DNA of 64,000 nucleotides from Lysobacter sp. KIS68-7 (GTDB taxonomy: Bacteria; Pseudomonadota; Gammaproteobacteria; Xanthomonadales; Xanthomonadaceae), in assembly GCF_021284745.1 (NCBI RefSeq), contig NZ_CP089925.1, forward strand, positions 2,355,001 through 2,419,000, written 5' to 3'. The translations under genes and the position numbers were made by a program. Below, in pieces: positions 49,640 to 60,879 of the stretch. The notes under the pieces were generated by a model, which was given only the letters and a program-made list of their open reading frames with translations, was not told the DNA's origin and made no database searches. Position 1 is the stretch's first letter. Each line of letters begins with the position of its first letter.

Positions 49640-50819
49640 GCGCAAGAAGCCCGCGGAGAAGACCACGAAGGCGCCTGCGAAGGCGAAGAAGGCGCCTGCC
49701 AAATCCGTGCTCGCAAAGTCGACCGTGCCCGTCGACGACGCGCCGCTCGACCTGGCCGCCGTACGCGCCCAGATCGACGGCATCGATCGCGAGATCCAGT
49801 CGCTCATCGCCGATCGCGCGCTATGGGCGCGCCAGGTCGGCAAGGCGAAGGGCAAGCTGGCCGCCGCCGTCGATTACTACCGGCCCGAGCGCGAAGCGCA
49901 GGTGCTGCGCCGCGTGGTCGACCGCAACCAGGGCCCGCTCGCCGACGACGTGCTGGTGCGCCTGTTCCGCGAAATCATGTCGGCCTGCCTGGCGCAGCAG
50001 GAGCCGCTGAAGGTCGGCTACCTCGGCCCGGAAGGCACGTTTTCGCAGCAGGCGGTGCAGAAGCACTTCGGTCATTCGGCGAAGGGGCTGCCGCTGGCGA
50101 GCGTGGAGGAGGTGTTCGACGAAGTCGCCGCGGGCCACGCGGACTTCGGCGTGGTGCCGGTGGAGAACTCGGGGCAGGGTACGATCCAATCGACGCTCGA
50201 CATGTTCCTGTCCTCGCCGCTGAAGATCTGCGGCGAAGTGGAACTGCGCGTGCATCAGTACCTGCTGTCGCGCTCGGGCCACATCGAGGACATCGAGCGC
50301 GTGTATTCGCATGCGTTGTCGCTCGCACAATGTCGCGGCTGGCTGCGCGCACACCTGCCGAAGGCGGAGAAGCTGCCGCTGGCCAGCAATGCCGAGGCGG
50401 CGCGACGTGCGCGCAATGCGGACGACTCGGCCGCCATCGCCGGCGAGAACGCCGCGCATGTGTACGGCCTGAAGATCGTCGCTGGCCCGCTCGAAGACCG
50501 GCCGGACAACACCACCCGCTTCCTCGTCATCGGCCGCAACCTGTTCCCGCCTTCGGGCCACGACCGCACCTCGCTGATGGTGTTCGTGCGCGACCAGCCC
50601 GGCGCGCTGTTCCGCGTGCTGGAACCGCTCGCGCGCCGCGGCGTGAGCATGAACCGCATCGAGTCGCGCCCTGCGCACACGGGCTTGTGGCAGTACGCGT
50701 TCTTCATCGATGTCGGCGGGCATGTCGAGGAGTCGCCCTTGCGCGATGCGCTGGCGGACCTGGAGGACTTCGCGGAGAACGTCACCGTGCTCGGGTCGTA
50801 TCCGGTGGCGGTGCCGTGA
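49632..50819 (+). CDS. pheA: Bifunctional chorismate mutase/prephenate dehydratase PheA
   Basis: 395 residues. Chorismate mutase domain about 47-130, prephenate dehydratase about 135-310 ([25 protein letters not shown]), ACT regulatory domain about 320-395 ([21 protein letters not shown]). Reaction: chorismate to phenylpyruvate, inhibited by phenylalanine through the ACT domain. Unusual N-terminal tail (residues 1-40) is made of Lys, Ala and Pro. Overlaps serC by eight bases and hisC by four. Confidence 0.95.
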   Translation: MAERKKPAEKTTKAPAKAKKAPAKSVLAKSTVPVDDAPLDLAAVRAQIDGIDREIQSLIADRALWARQVGKAKGKLAAAVDYYRPEREAQVLRRVVDRNQGPLADDVLVRLFREIMSACLAQQEPLKVGYLGPEGTFSQQAVQKHFGHSAKGLPLASVEEVFDEVAAGHADFGVVPVENSGQGTIQSTLDMFLSSPLKICGEVELRVHQYLLSRSGHIEDIERVYSHALSLAQCRGWLRAHLPKAEKLPLASNAEAARRARNADDSAAIAGENAAHVYGLKIVAGPLEDRPDNTTRFLVIGRNLFPPSGHDRTSLMVFVRDQPGALFRVLEPLARRGVSMNRIESRPAHTGLWQYAFFIDVGGHVEESPLRDALADLEDFAENVTVLGSYPVAVP

Positions 50820-51940
50820 GCGGAGGCGTCGGCGACGCCCCCGATTTCGAATCGCTCGCCACCAAGGCGATCCGTGGATTGCGTGCCTACGATCCGGGCC
50901 ACGACCTGGTGGCGTGGCGGCGGCGCGTCGGGCCCGGGCTCATCGAACTGGGCTCGAACGAAAACCCTTGGGGCGCATCGCCCGCCGCGCGCGCAGCGGT
51001 GCTCGACAGCCTGCATGCCCTGCATCGCTATCCCGACCCGCTGGGCGGCGATCTCAAGCGTGCGCTGGCGGCCCTGCATGGCGTGGCGGTCGAACAGCTG
51101 CTGCTGGGCAACGGGTCGCATGAGTTGCTGATGCAGTTCGCGCAGGTGTTCGCGGGCGAGGGCGACGAAGTGATCGCCTCGCAATACGGGTTCGCGGTGT
51201 ATGCGATCGCCGCGCAGGCCGCGGGCGCGAAGCTCGTGCAGGCGCCGGCATTGCCGCGCACCGATGCCATGGCGCGTGGGCACGACCTGGACGCGCTCGC
51301 GGCGGCGATCACCCCGCGCACCAAGCTCGTCTATCTCGCCAATCCGAACAATCCGACCGGCACCTGGTTCGGCATGGACGCGCTCGGCGCGTTCCTCGCG
51401 CGCGTGCCCCGCAACGTCATCGTCGTGGTCGACGAGGCCTATGCGGAGTTCAACGAGGACGCAGGCTCGGCGTTGCGCTACCTGGCAACGCATCCGAACC
51501 TCGTCGTCACCCGCACATTCAGCAAGGCCTACGCCCTGGCGGGCTTGCGCATCGGCTTCGCCGTCGGCGATCCGCGGCTCATCGCCGTGATGGAGCGCGT
51601 GCGCGAGAGCTTCAACGTCAACCTTGCCGGGTTGGCGGCGGCGGAGGCGGCGCTGGGCGATGGCGCGCACCTGCAATGGGGCTTGGCGCGCAATGCCGAG
51701 GAACGCGCACGCCTGGCGGAGGCCTTCGCCGCGCGCGGTTGGTTCGTCCATCCTTCACGCACCAACTTCCTGCTCGTCGAGTTCGGCGCGCGCACGAGTG
51801 CGATCGAGCACGCACTCCTCGAAAGGGGCATCGTGCTGCGCCCGATGATCGGCTATGGTCTGCCCGACTGCCTGCGCATCACCGTGGGCGACCGTGACGA
51901 AAACCGGCGCCTGGTCGCCGCACTGGACGAGATGGGATGA
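50816..51940 (+). CDS. hisC: Histidinol-phosphate aminotransferase HisC
   Basis: 374 residues. GTG start at 50816 overlaps the pheA stop (GTGA), keeping the operon coupled. PLP lysine 237 in TFSKAYALAGLRIG, with IELGSNENP and ANPNNPTG motifs of class I/II aminotransferases. Reaction: imidazoleacetol phosphate to histidinol phosphate, also active on aromatic amino acids in many bacteria. Ends in a four-base overlap with aroA. Confidence 0.93.
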   Translation: MSGGVGDAPDFESLATKAIRGLRAYDPGHDLVAWRRRVGPGLIELGSNENPWGASPAARAAVLDSLHALHRYPDPLGGDLKRALAALHGVAVEQLLLGNGSHELLMQFAQVFAGEGDEVIASQYGFAVYAIAAQAAGAKLVQAPALPRTDAMARGHDLDALAAAITPRTKLVYLANPNNPTGTWFGMDALGAFLARVPRNVIVVVDEAYAEFNEDAGSALRYLATHPNLVVTRTFSKAYALAGLRIGFAVGDPRLIAVMERVRESFNVNLAGLAAAEAALGDGAHLQWGLARNAEERARLAEAFAARGWFVHPSRTNFLLVEFGARTSAIEHALLERGIVLRPMIGYGLPDCLRITVGDRDENRRLVAALDEMG

Positions 51941-53253
51941 ACCGCGACGCGCACCGCGAAGACTGGATCGCTTCGAAGCGCGGTGCCCTGCAAGGGTCGC
52001 TGGATGTCCCCGGGGACAAGTCCGTCTCCCATCGCGCGGTGATGTTCGCCGCGCTCGCAGACGGCACCTCGCACGTCGATGGCTTCCTGGAAGGCGAAGA
52101 CACACTGGCCACTGCCGCCATCTTCGAACGCCTGGGCGTGCGCATCGAAGCGCCGGAACCGCGCAAGCGCGTGGTACACGGCGTCGGCATCGATGGGCTG
52201 CGGCCGGCCTGCGGCATGCTCGACTGTGGCAACGCCGGCACGGGCATGCGCCTGCTCACCGGCTTGTTGTCGGGCCAGACGTTCGACTCGGTGCTCACCG
52301 GCGATTCGTCGCTGTCGCGACGCCCGATGCAGCGCGTGATCGAGCCGCTGCTGCGCATGGGCGCGTCGATCGATTCCAAGTCAGGCTTTCCGCCGCTGCG
52401 CATCCGCGGCGGGCAGGCCTTGCAGGGCATCGAGTATTCCTCGGAGATCGCGAGCGCGCAGGTGAAGTCGGCCGTGCTGCTGGCGGGCCTGATGGCGCAA
52501 GGGCAGACGATCGTCCACGAGCCGCATCCCACGCGCGATTACACCGAACGCATGCTCAGCGCCTTCGGCTGGCCCATCCATTTCGCGCCGGGCATGGCGC
52601 GGCTGGAAGGCGGGCATCGGCTGCGTGCGACGGATGTGTCGATTCCCGCGGACTTCTCGTCGGCGGCGTTCTTCGTCGTCGCCGCCTGCGTGGTGCCCGG
52701 CTCGCAGCTCGTGCTGCGGCGCGTGGGCATGAACCCGCGTCGCACCGGCCTGCTGCGCGTGCTGCGCGCGATGGGCGCCGACATCGACGTTCGCGACGCG
52801 GGCGAGCAGGGCGGCGAAGCGGTGGCGGACCTGCACGTGGCGCATGCGCCGCTGCGCGGCATCGATGTGCCGCTGGAGGACGTGCCCGACATGATCGACG
52901 AGTTCCCCGCGCTGTTCGTCGCAGCAGCCTGCGCGCGCGGGACCACGACGGTACGCGGCGCGTCGGAATTGCGAGTCAAGGAATCCGACCGTATCGCGAC
53001 CATGGCCGCGGGCCTGCGCGCCCTTGGCGTCGACGTGGAGGAGACCTCGGACGGCGCGGCGATCCGCGGCGGCCCGATTCGCGGCGGTAGCGTCGCCTCG
53101 CAGGGCGATCATCGCGTGGCGATGGCCTTCGCGATCGCCGGCCAGGTGGCCGACGACGAAGTGCGCATCGGCGATATCGCGAACGTCGCGACCTCGTTCC
53201 CCGGCTTCGACACGCTCGCGCGCGAGGCCGGCTTCGGCCTCACCGCGGCCTGA
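51937..53253 (+). CDS. aroA: 3-phosphoshikimate 1-carboxyvinyltransferase AroA (EPSP synthase)
   Basis: 438 residues. PGDKS (25-29), SHR (31-33), GEDT, RPMQRVIEPL and the ASAQVKSA segment place it in the EPSP-synthase family; the overall pattern is closer to the class II (CP4-type) enzymes. The phosphoenolpyruvate-site residue is Gly101 in GNAGTG, where CP4-type enzymes have alanine, so glyphosate tolerance is not predicted from this position alone. Shikimate pathway step 6; ATGA overlap with hisC. Confidence 0.95.
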   Translation: MNRDAHREDWIASKRGALQGSLDVPGDKSVSHRAVMFAALADGTSHVDGFLEGEDTLATAAIFERLGVRIEAPEPRKRVVHGVGIDGLRPACGMLDCGNAGTGMRLLTGLLSGQTFDSVLTGDSSLSRRPMQRVIEPLLRMGASIDSKSGFPPLRIRGGQALQGIEYSSEIASAQVKSAVLLAGLMAQGQTIVHEPHPTRDYTERMLSAFGWPIHFAPGMARLEGGHRLRATDVSIPADFSSAAFFVVAACVVPGSQLVLRRVGMNPRRTGLLRVLRAMGADIDVRDAGEQGGEAVADLHVAHAPLRGIDVPLEDVPDMIDEFPALFVAAACARGTTTVRGASELRVKESDRIATMAAGLRALGVDVEETSDGAAIRGGPIRGGSVASQGDHRVAMAFAIAGQVADDEVRIGDIANVATSFPGFDTLAREAGFGLTAA

Positions 53254-53256
53254 GCC

Positions 53257-55274
<2,018 letters not shown>

Positions 55275-55275
55275 G

Positions 55276-55800
55276 CTAGTGCTTGCGTGGTGGCAGGCAT
55301 TCGCGCGAGCGCGCGAGTTGCCTGCCGTCGAAGCCCCAGCATTCGTAGAGCTCGCGGTCGTCCCGCCATCCGGCGTACACGAGGAAGCTCATCGTCCCGT
55401 CGTGCAATCGCGCGACCTGGGTCGGGCTGCCGCTCAACTGCGCAACCCGCACCGCCCGCGGTGGTGCATCGGCTTTCGGGTCGATGCGATACACGTTGCC
55501 TTCGTTGCTGCCCAGGTGCGCCAGGCCGGTGAACACGAAGATCCCGGCGGGCGTTTCGACGATGCCGTGCACGTTCTCGCGCAGCAGCGGATGCAGGGTG
55601 TCGGTGTTGTCTTCGAACGAGAGGCCGCCGATCCATTCGCCCATGTCGGTGCCGACGAGCGTTCCGCCGAAGGCGGGCAGCGAATAGTCGGTGACGATGG
55701 TGCGCTCCCTTTTCGGCGGCGGCGCGGCTTCTGCGGCGGTCTCGCGCTGCGAACACGCGGCGCAGGCAAGGAGGGCGACGGCGAGGGCGGCGGTACGCAT
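55276..55800 (-). CDS. Lipoprotein of unknown function
   Basis: 174 residues from ATG at 55800 (a GTG three codons upstream is possible). Lipobox in LLACAACS. The body (FGGTLVGTDMGEWIGGLSFE, GNVYRIDPKADAPPRAVRV) looks like a beta-propeller fragment. No family recognised. Ends two bases from the serS stop, so convergent. Confidence 0.65.
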   Translation of the reverse strand: MRTAALAVALLACAACSQRETAAEAAPPPKRERTIVTDYSLPAFGGTLVGTDMGEWIGGLSFEDNTDTLHPLLRENVHGIVETPAGIFVFTGLAHLGSNEGNVYRIDPKADAPPRAVRVAQLSGSPTQVARLHDGTMSFLVYAGWRDDRELYECWGFDGRQLARSRECLPPRKH

Positions 55801-55825
55801 GCGCCGCACGATGCCAGAAAAGAAG

Positions 55826-55846
55826 CGGGCCGCACATGGCGGCCCG
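55826..55846 (-). terminator. Rho-independent terminator of azoR
   Basis: On the minus strand: CGGGCCGC, loop CATGT, GCGGCCCG, then CTTCTTTTCT. 8-bp stem followed by a T-rich tail, 25 bp past the azoR stop codon. Confidence 0.75.
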
Positions 55847-55871
55847 TGTCCTGTCCTTCGAGGTGCGTGGC

Positions 55872-56453
55872 TTACGCCGCTTTGCGCAGCGCCACCGGGA
55901 TCGACGCATGGGCCGCCGCAAGGGCGTCCGTGCGGTGCTGCGGCGAATACGCGACGCCTTCGGCGCGCACGAACTCGACGTCGCTGATCCCGAGGAAGCC
56001 GAACACCTGGCGCAGGTAGGCTTCCTGGAAATCCGCCGGGCTGCTGTCGCCATAGATGCCGCCGCGACCGCTGGCGATCACCACGCGCTTGCCGCCCGCG
56101 AGGCCTTCCGGGCCGTTCTCGGTGTAGCGGAAGGTCTTGCCGGCGACGGCAACGCGATCGATCCAGGCCTTCAGCGTCGAGGGGACGCCGAAGTTGTACA
56201 TCGGCGCGCCGATCACGATGACGTCGCTGGCGAGGAACTGGGCCATGGCCGCGTCGTTCTCGGCCGAGGCGGCGGCGTCGGTGCCACCCAGCACACCGCC
56301 GGTCAGGTGGGGCAGGGGATTGGTGTCAAGATCGCGATAATCGACCGTCAAACCCGGCACAGCGTCCTGCCAACGCGCGACAATCGCCGCGCTGAGCTCG
56401 CGGGTGACGGAAGAAGCGCCCAGGGCGCTGGAGTCGAGGTGAAGGAGTTTCAT
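55872..56453 (-). CDS. azoR: FMN-dependent NADH-azoreductase
   Basis: 193 residues. Flavodoxin-like pattern: LLHLDSSALGASSVTRELS at the start, APMYNFGVPSTLKAWIDR, and GRGGIYG. Reduces azo and quinone compounds using NADH. Divergent from a LysR-family gene with a palindromic operator between them, the usual arrangement for azoR/quinone-reductase genes. Confidence 0.9.
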   Translation of the reverse strand: MKLLHLDSSALGASSVTRELSAAIVARWQDAVPGLTVDYRDLDTNPLPHLTGGVLGGTDAAASAENDAAMAQFLASDVIVIGAPMYNFGVPSTLKAWIDRVAVAGKTFRYTENGPEGLAGGKRVVIASGRGGIYGDSSPADFQEAYLRQVFGFLGISDVEFVRAEGVAYSPQHRTDALAAAHASIPVALRKAA

Positions 56454-56548
56454 GGCCGGTGGTTCCGTTCGAAGGCAGCGGTGGCTGCGTTGGGGCGTAC
56501 CTTAGGCCGTTGCAGTAATGGGATAAATAAGGTTTAATGCCACTGATC

Positions 56549-56564
56549 GTTGCACATGTGCAAC
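56549..56564. promoter_or_regulatory. Palindromic LysR operator
   Basis: GTTGCACATGTGCAAC, a perfect 16-bp palindrome in the intergenic region between azoR and lysR, 19 bp before the lysR start. Contains the T-N11-A spacing of LysR sites. Confidence 0.7.
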
Positions 56565-56582
56565 AGTAGTCCGGAGCCCCCC

Positions 56583-57602
56583 ATGCAGGACCTCAACGAT
56601 CTCTATTACTTCTCCGCCGTGGTCGACAACGGCGGCTTCGCGGCGGCCGAGCGCGCGCTCGGCATTCCGAAGTCGCGGCTGAGCCGCCGCATCAGCGCGC
56701 TGGAGAACGAACTCGGCGTGCGGCTGCTTCAGCGTTCCACGCGCCGTTTCGCCGTCACCGACGTCGGCAATGCCGTGCATCGCCATGCGCAGACGATGTT
56801 GGAAGAAGCCAAGGCGGCGCGCGAAGTCGTCGATCGCCTCAGCGCCGAACCCCGCGGCACGATCCGCATCAGCGTCCCGGTGAACATCGCGCAGGAAACG
56901 ATCCCGAAGCTGATGCCCGAGTTCCTCGCGAAGTACCCGGAAGTGCGCGTGCAACTGCACGTGAGCAACCGCCGCGTGGATGTGATCAACGAAGGTTTCG
57001 ACCTCGCCATCCGCGTGCGCAACAAGCTGGACGACGACGGCAGCCTGGTGATGCGCACCTTCGGCCAGATCCAGGAGTTGCTGGTCGCGAGCCCGAAGTA
57101 CCTCGATCGCGCGGGCCGGCCGAAGCAACCCGAAGACCTCGCCCACCACGTCACGCTCACGATGAGCGAGGACGAAGCGCGCCAGCGTTGGGACCTGCAG
57201 GACGCGAGCGGCGAGATGCGCCGCGTCGAACTCAAGCCGCGTTTGTCCGGCTTCGATTTCCCCATGCTGATGGCGCTCGCGCGCCAGGGCATGGGCATCA
57301 CGATGCTGCCGGAAAACGTGTGCGCCGATGCGATCCGCAACGGCGAGCTCGAAGTCGTGCTGCCGAACTGGCGCCTGCCGCTGGGCATCGCGCACCTGGT
57401 GTTCGCCTCGCGCCGCGGCCTGTTGCCCGCGGTCCGCGCGATGATCGACTTCCTCGCGGAGAAGATGCCGGCGCTGATCGAGGAATCGAGCCTGCATTGC
57501 CGCAATTGCCCGCCCGTGCCCGGACTTTCGCCCGGTAACGGCGAGGCGGCCAAGGCCGACGTGCCCCGCCGAAAGGCGCCCGAGGCGGTCCCGGCGCGTT
57601 GA
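56583..57602 (+). CDS. LysR-family transcriptional regulator
   Basis: 339 residues from ATG at 56583. HTH at about 3-60 (GFAAAERALGIPKSRLSRRI), effector domain about 90-290, and a longer-than-usual C-terminal tail with four cysteines (SLHCRNCPP). Probably the activator of azoR through the palindrome at 56549. Inducer unknown. Confidence 0.9.
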   Translation: MQDLNDLYYFSAVVDNGGFAAAERALGIPKSRLSRRISALENELGVRLLQRSTRRFAVTDVGNAVHRHAQTMLEEAKAAREVVDRLSAEPRGTIRISVPVNIAQETIPKLMPEFLAKYPEVRVQLHVSNRRVDVINEGFDLAIRVRNKLDDDGSLVMRTFGQIQELLVASPKYLDRAGRPKQPEDLAHHVTLTMSEDEARQRWDLQDASGEMRRVELKPRLSGFDFPMLMALARQGMGITMLPENVCADAIRNGELEVVLPNWRLPLGIAHLVFASRRGLLPAVRAMIDFLAEKMPALIEESSLHCRNCPPVPGLSPGNGEAAKADVPRRKAPEAVPAR

Positions 57603-57666
57603 TGCGGCCCTGACGCGCGCGCATGCATGGTGCGCGCGCAGAGTCCGTCCCCCAGGAGCCGTCCCG

Positions 57667-58110
57667 ATGACCAGGATCCGAGTCGCCGCCGCAGCGTTGT
57701 CGACCGTATTGATGCTCGGTGTGTTGGCCGTTGCGCAGGCGCAGAGCACGGCCGCACCGGCGGCGCCCGGCGCCACGATGGCCAAGCGCCCCGGAGATGC
57801 GGGACAGTCGTGGCGCATCAACTTCGACCGCACGGCGAAGGCCGACGGCGTGCTGCATTTCCGCATCTGGCCGTACGGCGCCGACCCCATCGACATCAAG
57901 ATCCCGGTGGCGAAGGGACAGACCGAGAACGCGATGGCGCGGATCACCAGCGACACGTTCAGCGACACGCTGGACAACAACGACTACCGCACCGACGTGA
58001 AGAAGAACGTCGCGTTCCTGATGGCGGTGCACGGCAATCGGCGCTTCGCGCTGGAGCTGGTCGAGAAGCCGGAAGGGACGGACATCGATCTGTATCGCGG
58101 CGGGCGTTGA
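57667..58110 (+). CDS. Exported protein of unknown function
   Basis: 147 residues, signal peptide (1-25, AVAQAQ). Beta-rich: SWRINFDRTAKADGVLHFRI, IWPYGADPIDIKIPVA. No family recognised. A GC-rich hairpin follows and then tRNA-Ser. Confidence 0.65.
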   Translation: MTRIRVAAAALSTVLMLGVLAVAQAQSTAAPAAPGATMAKRPGDAGQSWRINFDRTAKADGVLHFRIWPYGADPIDIKIPVAKGQTENAMARITSDTFSDTLDNNDYRTDVKKNVAFLMAVHGNRRFALELVEKPEGTDIDLYRGGR

Positions 58111-58118
58111 CGCTTCGG

Positions 58119-58145
58119 AACGCGCCGGCTGGGCGCCGGCGCGTT
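58119..58145 (+). terminator. Hairpin after the exported-protein gene
   Basis: AACGCGCCGGC (58119-58129), loop TGGGC, GCCGGCGCGTT (58135-58145). Perfect 11-bp stem just past the stop codon at 58110 and before tRNA-Ser. Weak T-tail. Confidence 0.65.
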
Positions 58146-58161
58146 AAAGTGCGCCCCCAGG

Positions 58162-58251
58162 GGAAGGATGGCCGAGCGGTTTAAGGCACCGGTCTTGAAA
58201 ACCGGCGTTGTCGCGAGACAACCGTGGGTTCGAATCCCACTCCTTCCGCCA
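58162..58251 (+). tRNA. tRNA-Ser (anticodon TGA)
   Basis: 90 nt with long variable arm and encoded CCA. Acceptor GGAAGGA/TCCTTCC; anticodon loop CTTGAAA gives TGA (reads TCA); variable arm and T arm (GTGGGTTCGAATCCCAC) intact. The 3' end at 58251 touches the hemerythrin stop codon on the other strand. Confidence 0.96.
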
Positions 58252-58773
58252 TCAACTCGCCCGCACGCGCCCCGCGCCCAGCGACGCCGCCTTGGCCTTC
58301 TCCGCCACCAGCAGCTTTTCGGCATCCGGCGAGGCTTTCCATTCCTCGTACTGCTCGTCCAACTGCGCAAGCTCGTCGGCCGAGAACATCTCGCGCGCCA
58401 TCCGGAACATCGTCTTCTCTTCTTCCTTGGCGTGGTGGTCGACGAACTCGCCGAGGACCTTCGATCGGCCTGCGAACTCGGGCGTATCCGGATTCGCCGC
58501 ATGGACTTCCGGGATCACCGAGTGCTCGACGGCATGGTGCTCCGACACCGCCTCGGCCAGCGTCTGCAAGCCATCGCGATCCGCGCGTTCCTTGAATGCG
58601 GGATAGAAGACCTTCTCCTCCCACTTCGCGTGCGGGATCAGGTGCGCTTCGATCTTGTCCAGCAATTCCGCGCGCCCTTTGACGGCGCGATCGGTCGTGC
58701 CTTTCAGGTCATCGAAGAGGCTGCGCAGGAGGTCGTGCTCCTGCTTGAGGGTCTTGAGGATGTCGCGTGCCAT
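58252..58773 (-). CDS. Hemerythrin-domain protein
   Basis: 173 residues. Metal-ligand pattern: His13, His44, His48, Glu52, His80/84, His113 and Glu118 on a four-helix bundle. Binds O2 or senses oxidative/nitric-oxide stress through a di-iron centre. Soluble. The stop codon lies directly next to the tRNA-Ser 3' end, with no space for a separate terminator. Confidence 0.9.
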   Translation of the reverse strand: MARDILKTLKQEHDLLRSLFDDLKGTTDRAVKGRAELLDKIEAHLIPHAKWEEKVFYPAFKERADRDGLQTLAEAVSEHHAVEHSVIPEVHAANPDTPEFAGRSKVLGEFVDHHAKEEEKTMFRMAREMFSADELAQLDEQYEEWKASPDAEKLLVAEKAKAASLGAGRVRAS

Positions 58774-58881
58774 GTGCGCTGCTCGATGCGGAAACGAACC
58801 GCACCATTACGTTGCGACGCGTCGAAGTCGCGTGCACGCACCCGCAGCCGCTACTGAATCAGTCAGCTTGCACGGTTGACG

Positions 58882-60267
58882 TTACAGGCGGCTGACCCGA
58901 AACTTGCGCGCCTTGATCTTCCCCTGCTGCAGCTTCGCCAGCGCCTGCCCGACGTGCGCGGCCTGGATGGCGACGTAACTGCGCGTGGGGAACACATCGA
59001 TCTTGCCGATCGCGTCGTTCCTGATCCCCGCATCGCCCGTGAGCGCGCCCACGATGTCGCCCGGGCGCAGCTTGTCCGTCTTGCCGCCGTCGATCCGTAG
59101 CGTCGCCATGGTCGCGCGCGGGCCGATGTTGGCGCGCAGGGCGGCGAGCGTCGGGCGACGCAACTCGGCCTTCAGGCCCAGCGCTTCCTCGATTGCACGC
59201 AGGCGCGGCAATTCGCGCGGCGAGCACAAGGTGAGTGCAATCCCTTCGCGCCCCGCGCGACCCGTGCGACCGATGCGATGCACGTACGTGTCCGGATCAT
59301 TGGGCACATCGAAATTGACGACGGCCCCCAGTTCCTCGATGTCGAGCCCGCGCGCCGCAACATCGCTGGCCACCAGCACGTTGCAACTGCGGTTGGCGAA
59401 GCGCACCAGCACTTCGTCGCGATCGCGCTGTTCCATGTCGCCATGCAGCGCGAGCGCGGAGAAGCCCAGGTGCGCCAACGACGACACGACTTCCTCGGTA
59501 TCGCGCCGCATGTTGCAGAACACGACCGCACTGTTGGCGCCATGGTCGATCAGCAGGCCGGCGAGGGCGGCAGGCTTCAGGGCGGGCTCCACTTCGTAGA
59601 AGCGCTGTTCGATCGTCGCCTCGTGCGCGGCGCCTTCCACGGTGACTTCGGCGGCATCGTGCGTGGTGCTGCGGGCCACGTCGCGAACCGCCTCCGGAAA
59701 GGTCGCGGAGAACAGCAGCGTCTGCCGCTGCTTCGGCGTCGCCTTCACGATTTCGCGGATGGGCTCTTCGAAGCCCATGTCGAGCAGGCGGTCGCCTTCG
59801 TCCAGGACGAGCACGCGCACGCCGCGCAGGTCTAGCGCCTTCTTGCGCAGCAGTTCCTGCACGCGGCCGGGCGTGCCGACCACGACATGTGGCGCGTGTT
59901 GCGCCAGCGAGGCCAGCTGCGGGCCGAGCGCGACGCCGCCGGTCAGCGTCATCAGTTTCAGGTTCGGCAGGCCAATGCCGAGCTTGCGGATCTGCTTGGC
60001 GACCTGGTCGGACAACTCGCGGGTGGGGCAGAGCACGAGCGCCTGCAGACGAATCTCCGCAATGGCGAGCCGATGCAGCAACGCGAGCCCGAAGGCGGCG
60101 GTTTTGCCGCTGCCGGTCGGGGCCTGGGCGATCAGGTCCCGGCCTTCCAGCAGGGTCGGGAGGCTGCGCGCCTGCACGGGCGTCATGCGCACGTGGCCCA
60201 AGGCATCCAGGCCCCGCAGCAGCGCGGGATCCATGGAAAGATCGGAAAATTCGACGGCTTCGTTCAT
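58882..60267 (-). CDS. dbpA: DEAD-box RNA helicase DbpA
   Basis: 461 residues from ATG at 60267. Q motif, Walker A (APTGSGKT 49-56), motif II reading DEGD (156-159) instead of DEAD, SAT, and HRIGRTGRAGREG motif VI. The C-terminal DbpA RNA-binding domain (last ~75 residues) recognises 23S rRNA hairpin 92. Role: ribosome large-subunit assembly. The Ala-to-Gly change in motif II is conservative. Confidence 0.93.
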   Translation of the reverse strand: MNEAVEFSDLSMDPALLRGLDALGHVRMTPVQARSLPTLLEGRDLIAQAPTGSGKTAAFGLALLHRLAIAEIRLQALVLCPTRELSDQVAKQIRKLGIGLPNLKLMTLTGGVALGPQLASLAQHAPHVVVGTPGRVQELLRKKALDLRGVRVLVLDEGDRLLDMGFEEPIREIVKATPKQRQTLLFSATFPEAVRDVARSTTHDAAEVTVEGAAHEATIEQRFYEVEPALKPAALAGLLIDHGANSAVVFCNMRRDTEEVVSSLAHLGFSALALHGDMEQRDRDEVLVRFANRSCNVLVASDVAARGLDIEELGAVVNFDVPNDPDTYVHRIGRTGRAGREGIALTLCSPRELPRLRAIEEALGLKAELRRPTLAALRANIGPRATMATLRIDGGKTDKLRPGDIVGALTGDAGIRNDAIGKIDVFPTRSYVAIQAAHVGQALAKLQQGKIKARKFRVSRL

Positions 60268-60314
60268 GCGCCATGATACCGGGACGGGTCCATCCGCCGC
60301 CGCATGGCACCAAT

Positions 60315-60320
60315 TTGACA
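60315..60320 (+). promoter_or_regulatory. Possible -35 element of fabA
   Basis: TTGACA at 60315-60320, 44 bp before fabA. No convincing -10 hexamer at 17 bp; TACGCC at 15 bp is the closest. Confidence 0.3.
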
Positions 60321-60363
60321 CGTTTTGGTTCAAGCTACGCCGTTTCCCCGACGCTACAGCCCC

Positions 60364-60879
60364 ATGTCCCGCCCTTCTTCGCTCGACAAAGACCAGCTGC
60401 TGCAATGCGCGCACGGCGCGATGTTCGGCCCTGGCAACGCACGTTTGCCCGCGCCGCCGATGCTCATGTTCGATCGCATCACGCGCATCAACGACAACGG
60501 CGGTGGCTACGGCAAGGGCGAGCTGGTGGCCGAGCTCGACATCCGTCCGGACCTCTGGTTCTTCCAATGCCATTTCGAAGGCGACCCGGTGATGCCCGGC
60601 TGCCTGGGCCTGGATGCGATGTGGCAGCTCGCGGGCTTCTACCTGCCGTGGCTCGGCGAGCCCGGCCGCGGCCGCGCCCTGGGCGTGGGCGAAGTGAAGT
60701 TCACGGGGCAGGTGCTGCCCAACGCGAAGGTCGTGCGTTATGAGATCGACGTGAAGCGGGTCGTGCGCGGCAAGCTGCGCCTTGTGGTGGCCGATGGCCG
60801 GACCTATGTCGATGATCGTCTGATCTACGAAGCGAAGGATCTGCGCGTGGGCCTGTTCCAGTCGACGGAGGGTTTCTGA
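60364..60879 (+). CDS. fabA: 3-hydroxyacyl-ACP dehydratase/isomerase FabA
   Basis: 171 residues, catalytic His70 and Asp84 in [20 protein letters not shown], exactly as in E. coli FabA. Dehydrates 3-hydroxydecanoyl-ACP and isomerises the product to cis-3-decenoyl-ACP, the entry to unsaturated fatty acids. The TGATG overlap couples it with fabB. Confidence 0.97.
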   Translation: MSRPSSLDKDQLLQCAHGAMFGPGNARLPAPPMLMFDRITRINDNGGGYGKGELVAELDIRPDLWFFQCHFEGDPVMPGCLGLDAMWQLAGFYLPWLGEPGRGRALGVGEVKFTGQVLPNAKVVRYEIDVKRVVRGKLRLVVADGRTYVDDRLIYEAKDLRVGLFQSTEGF

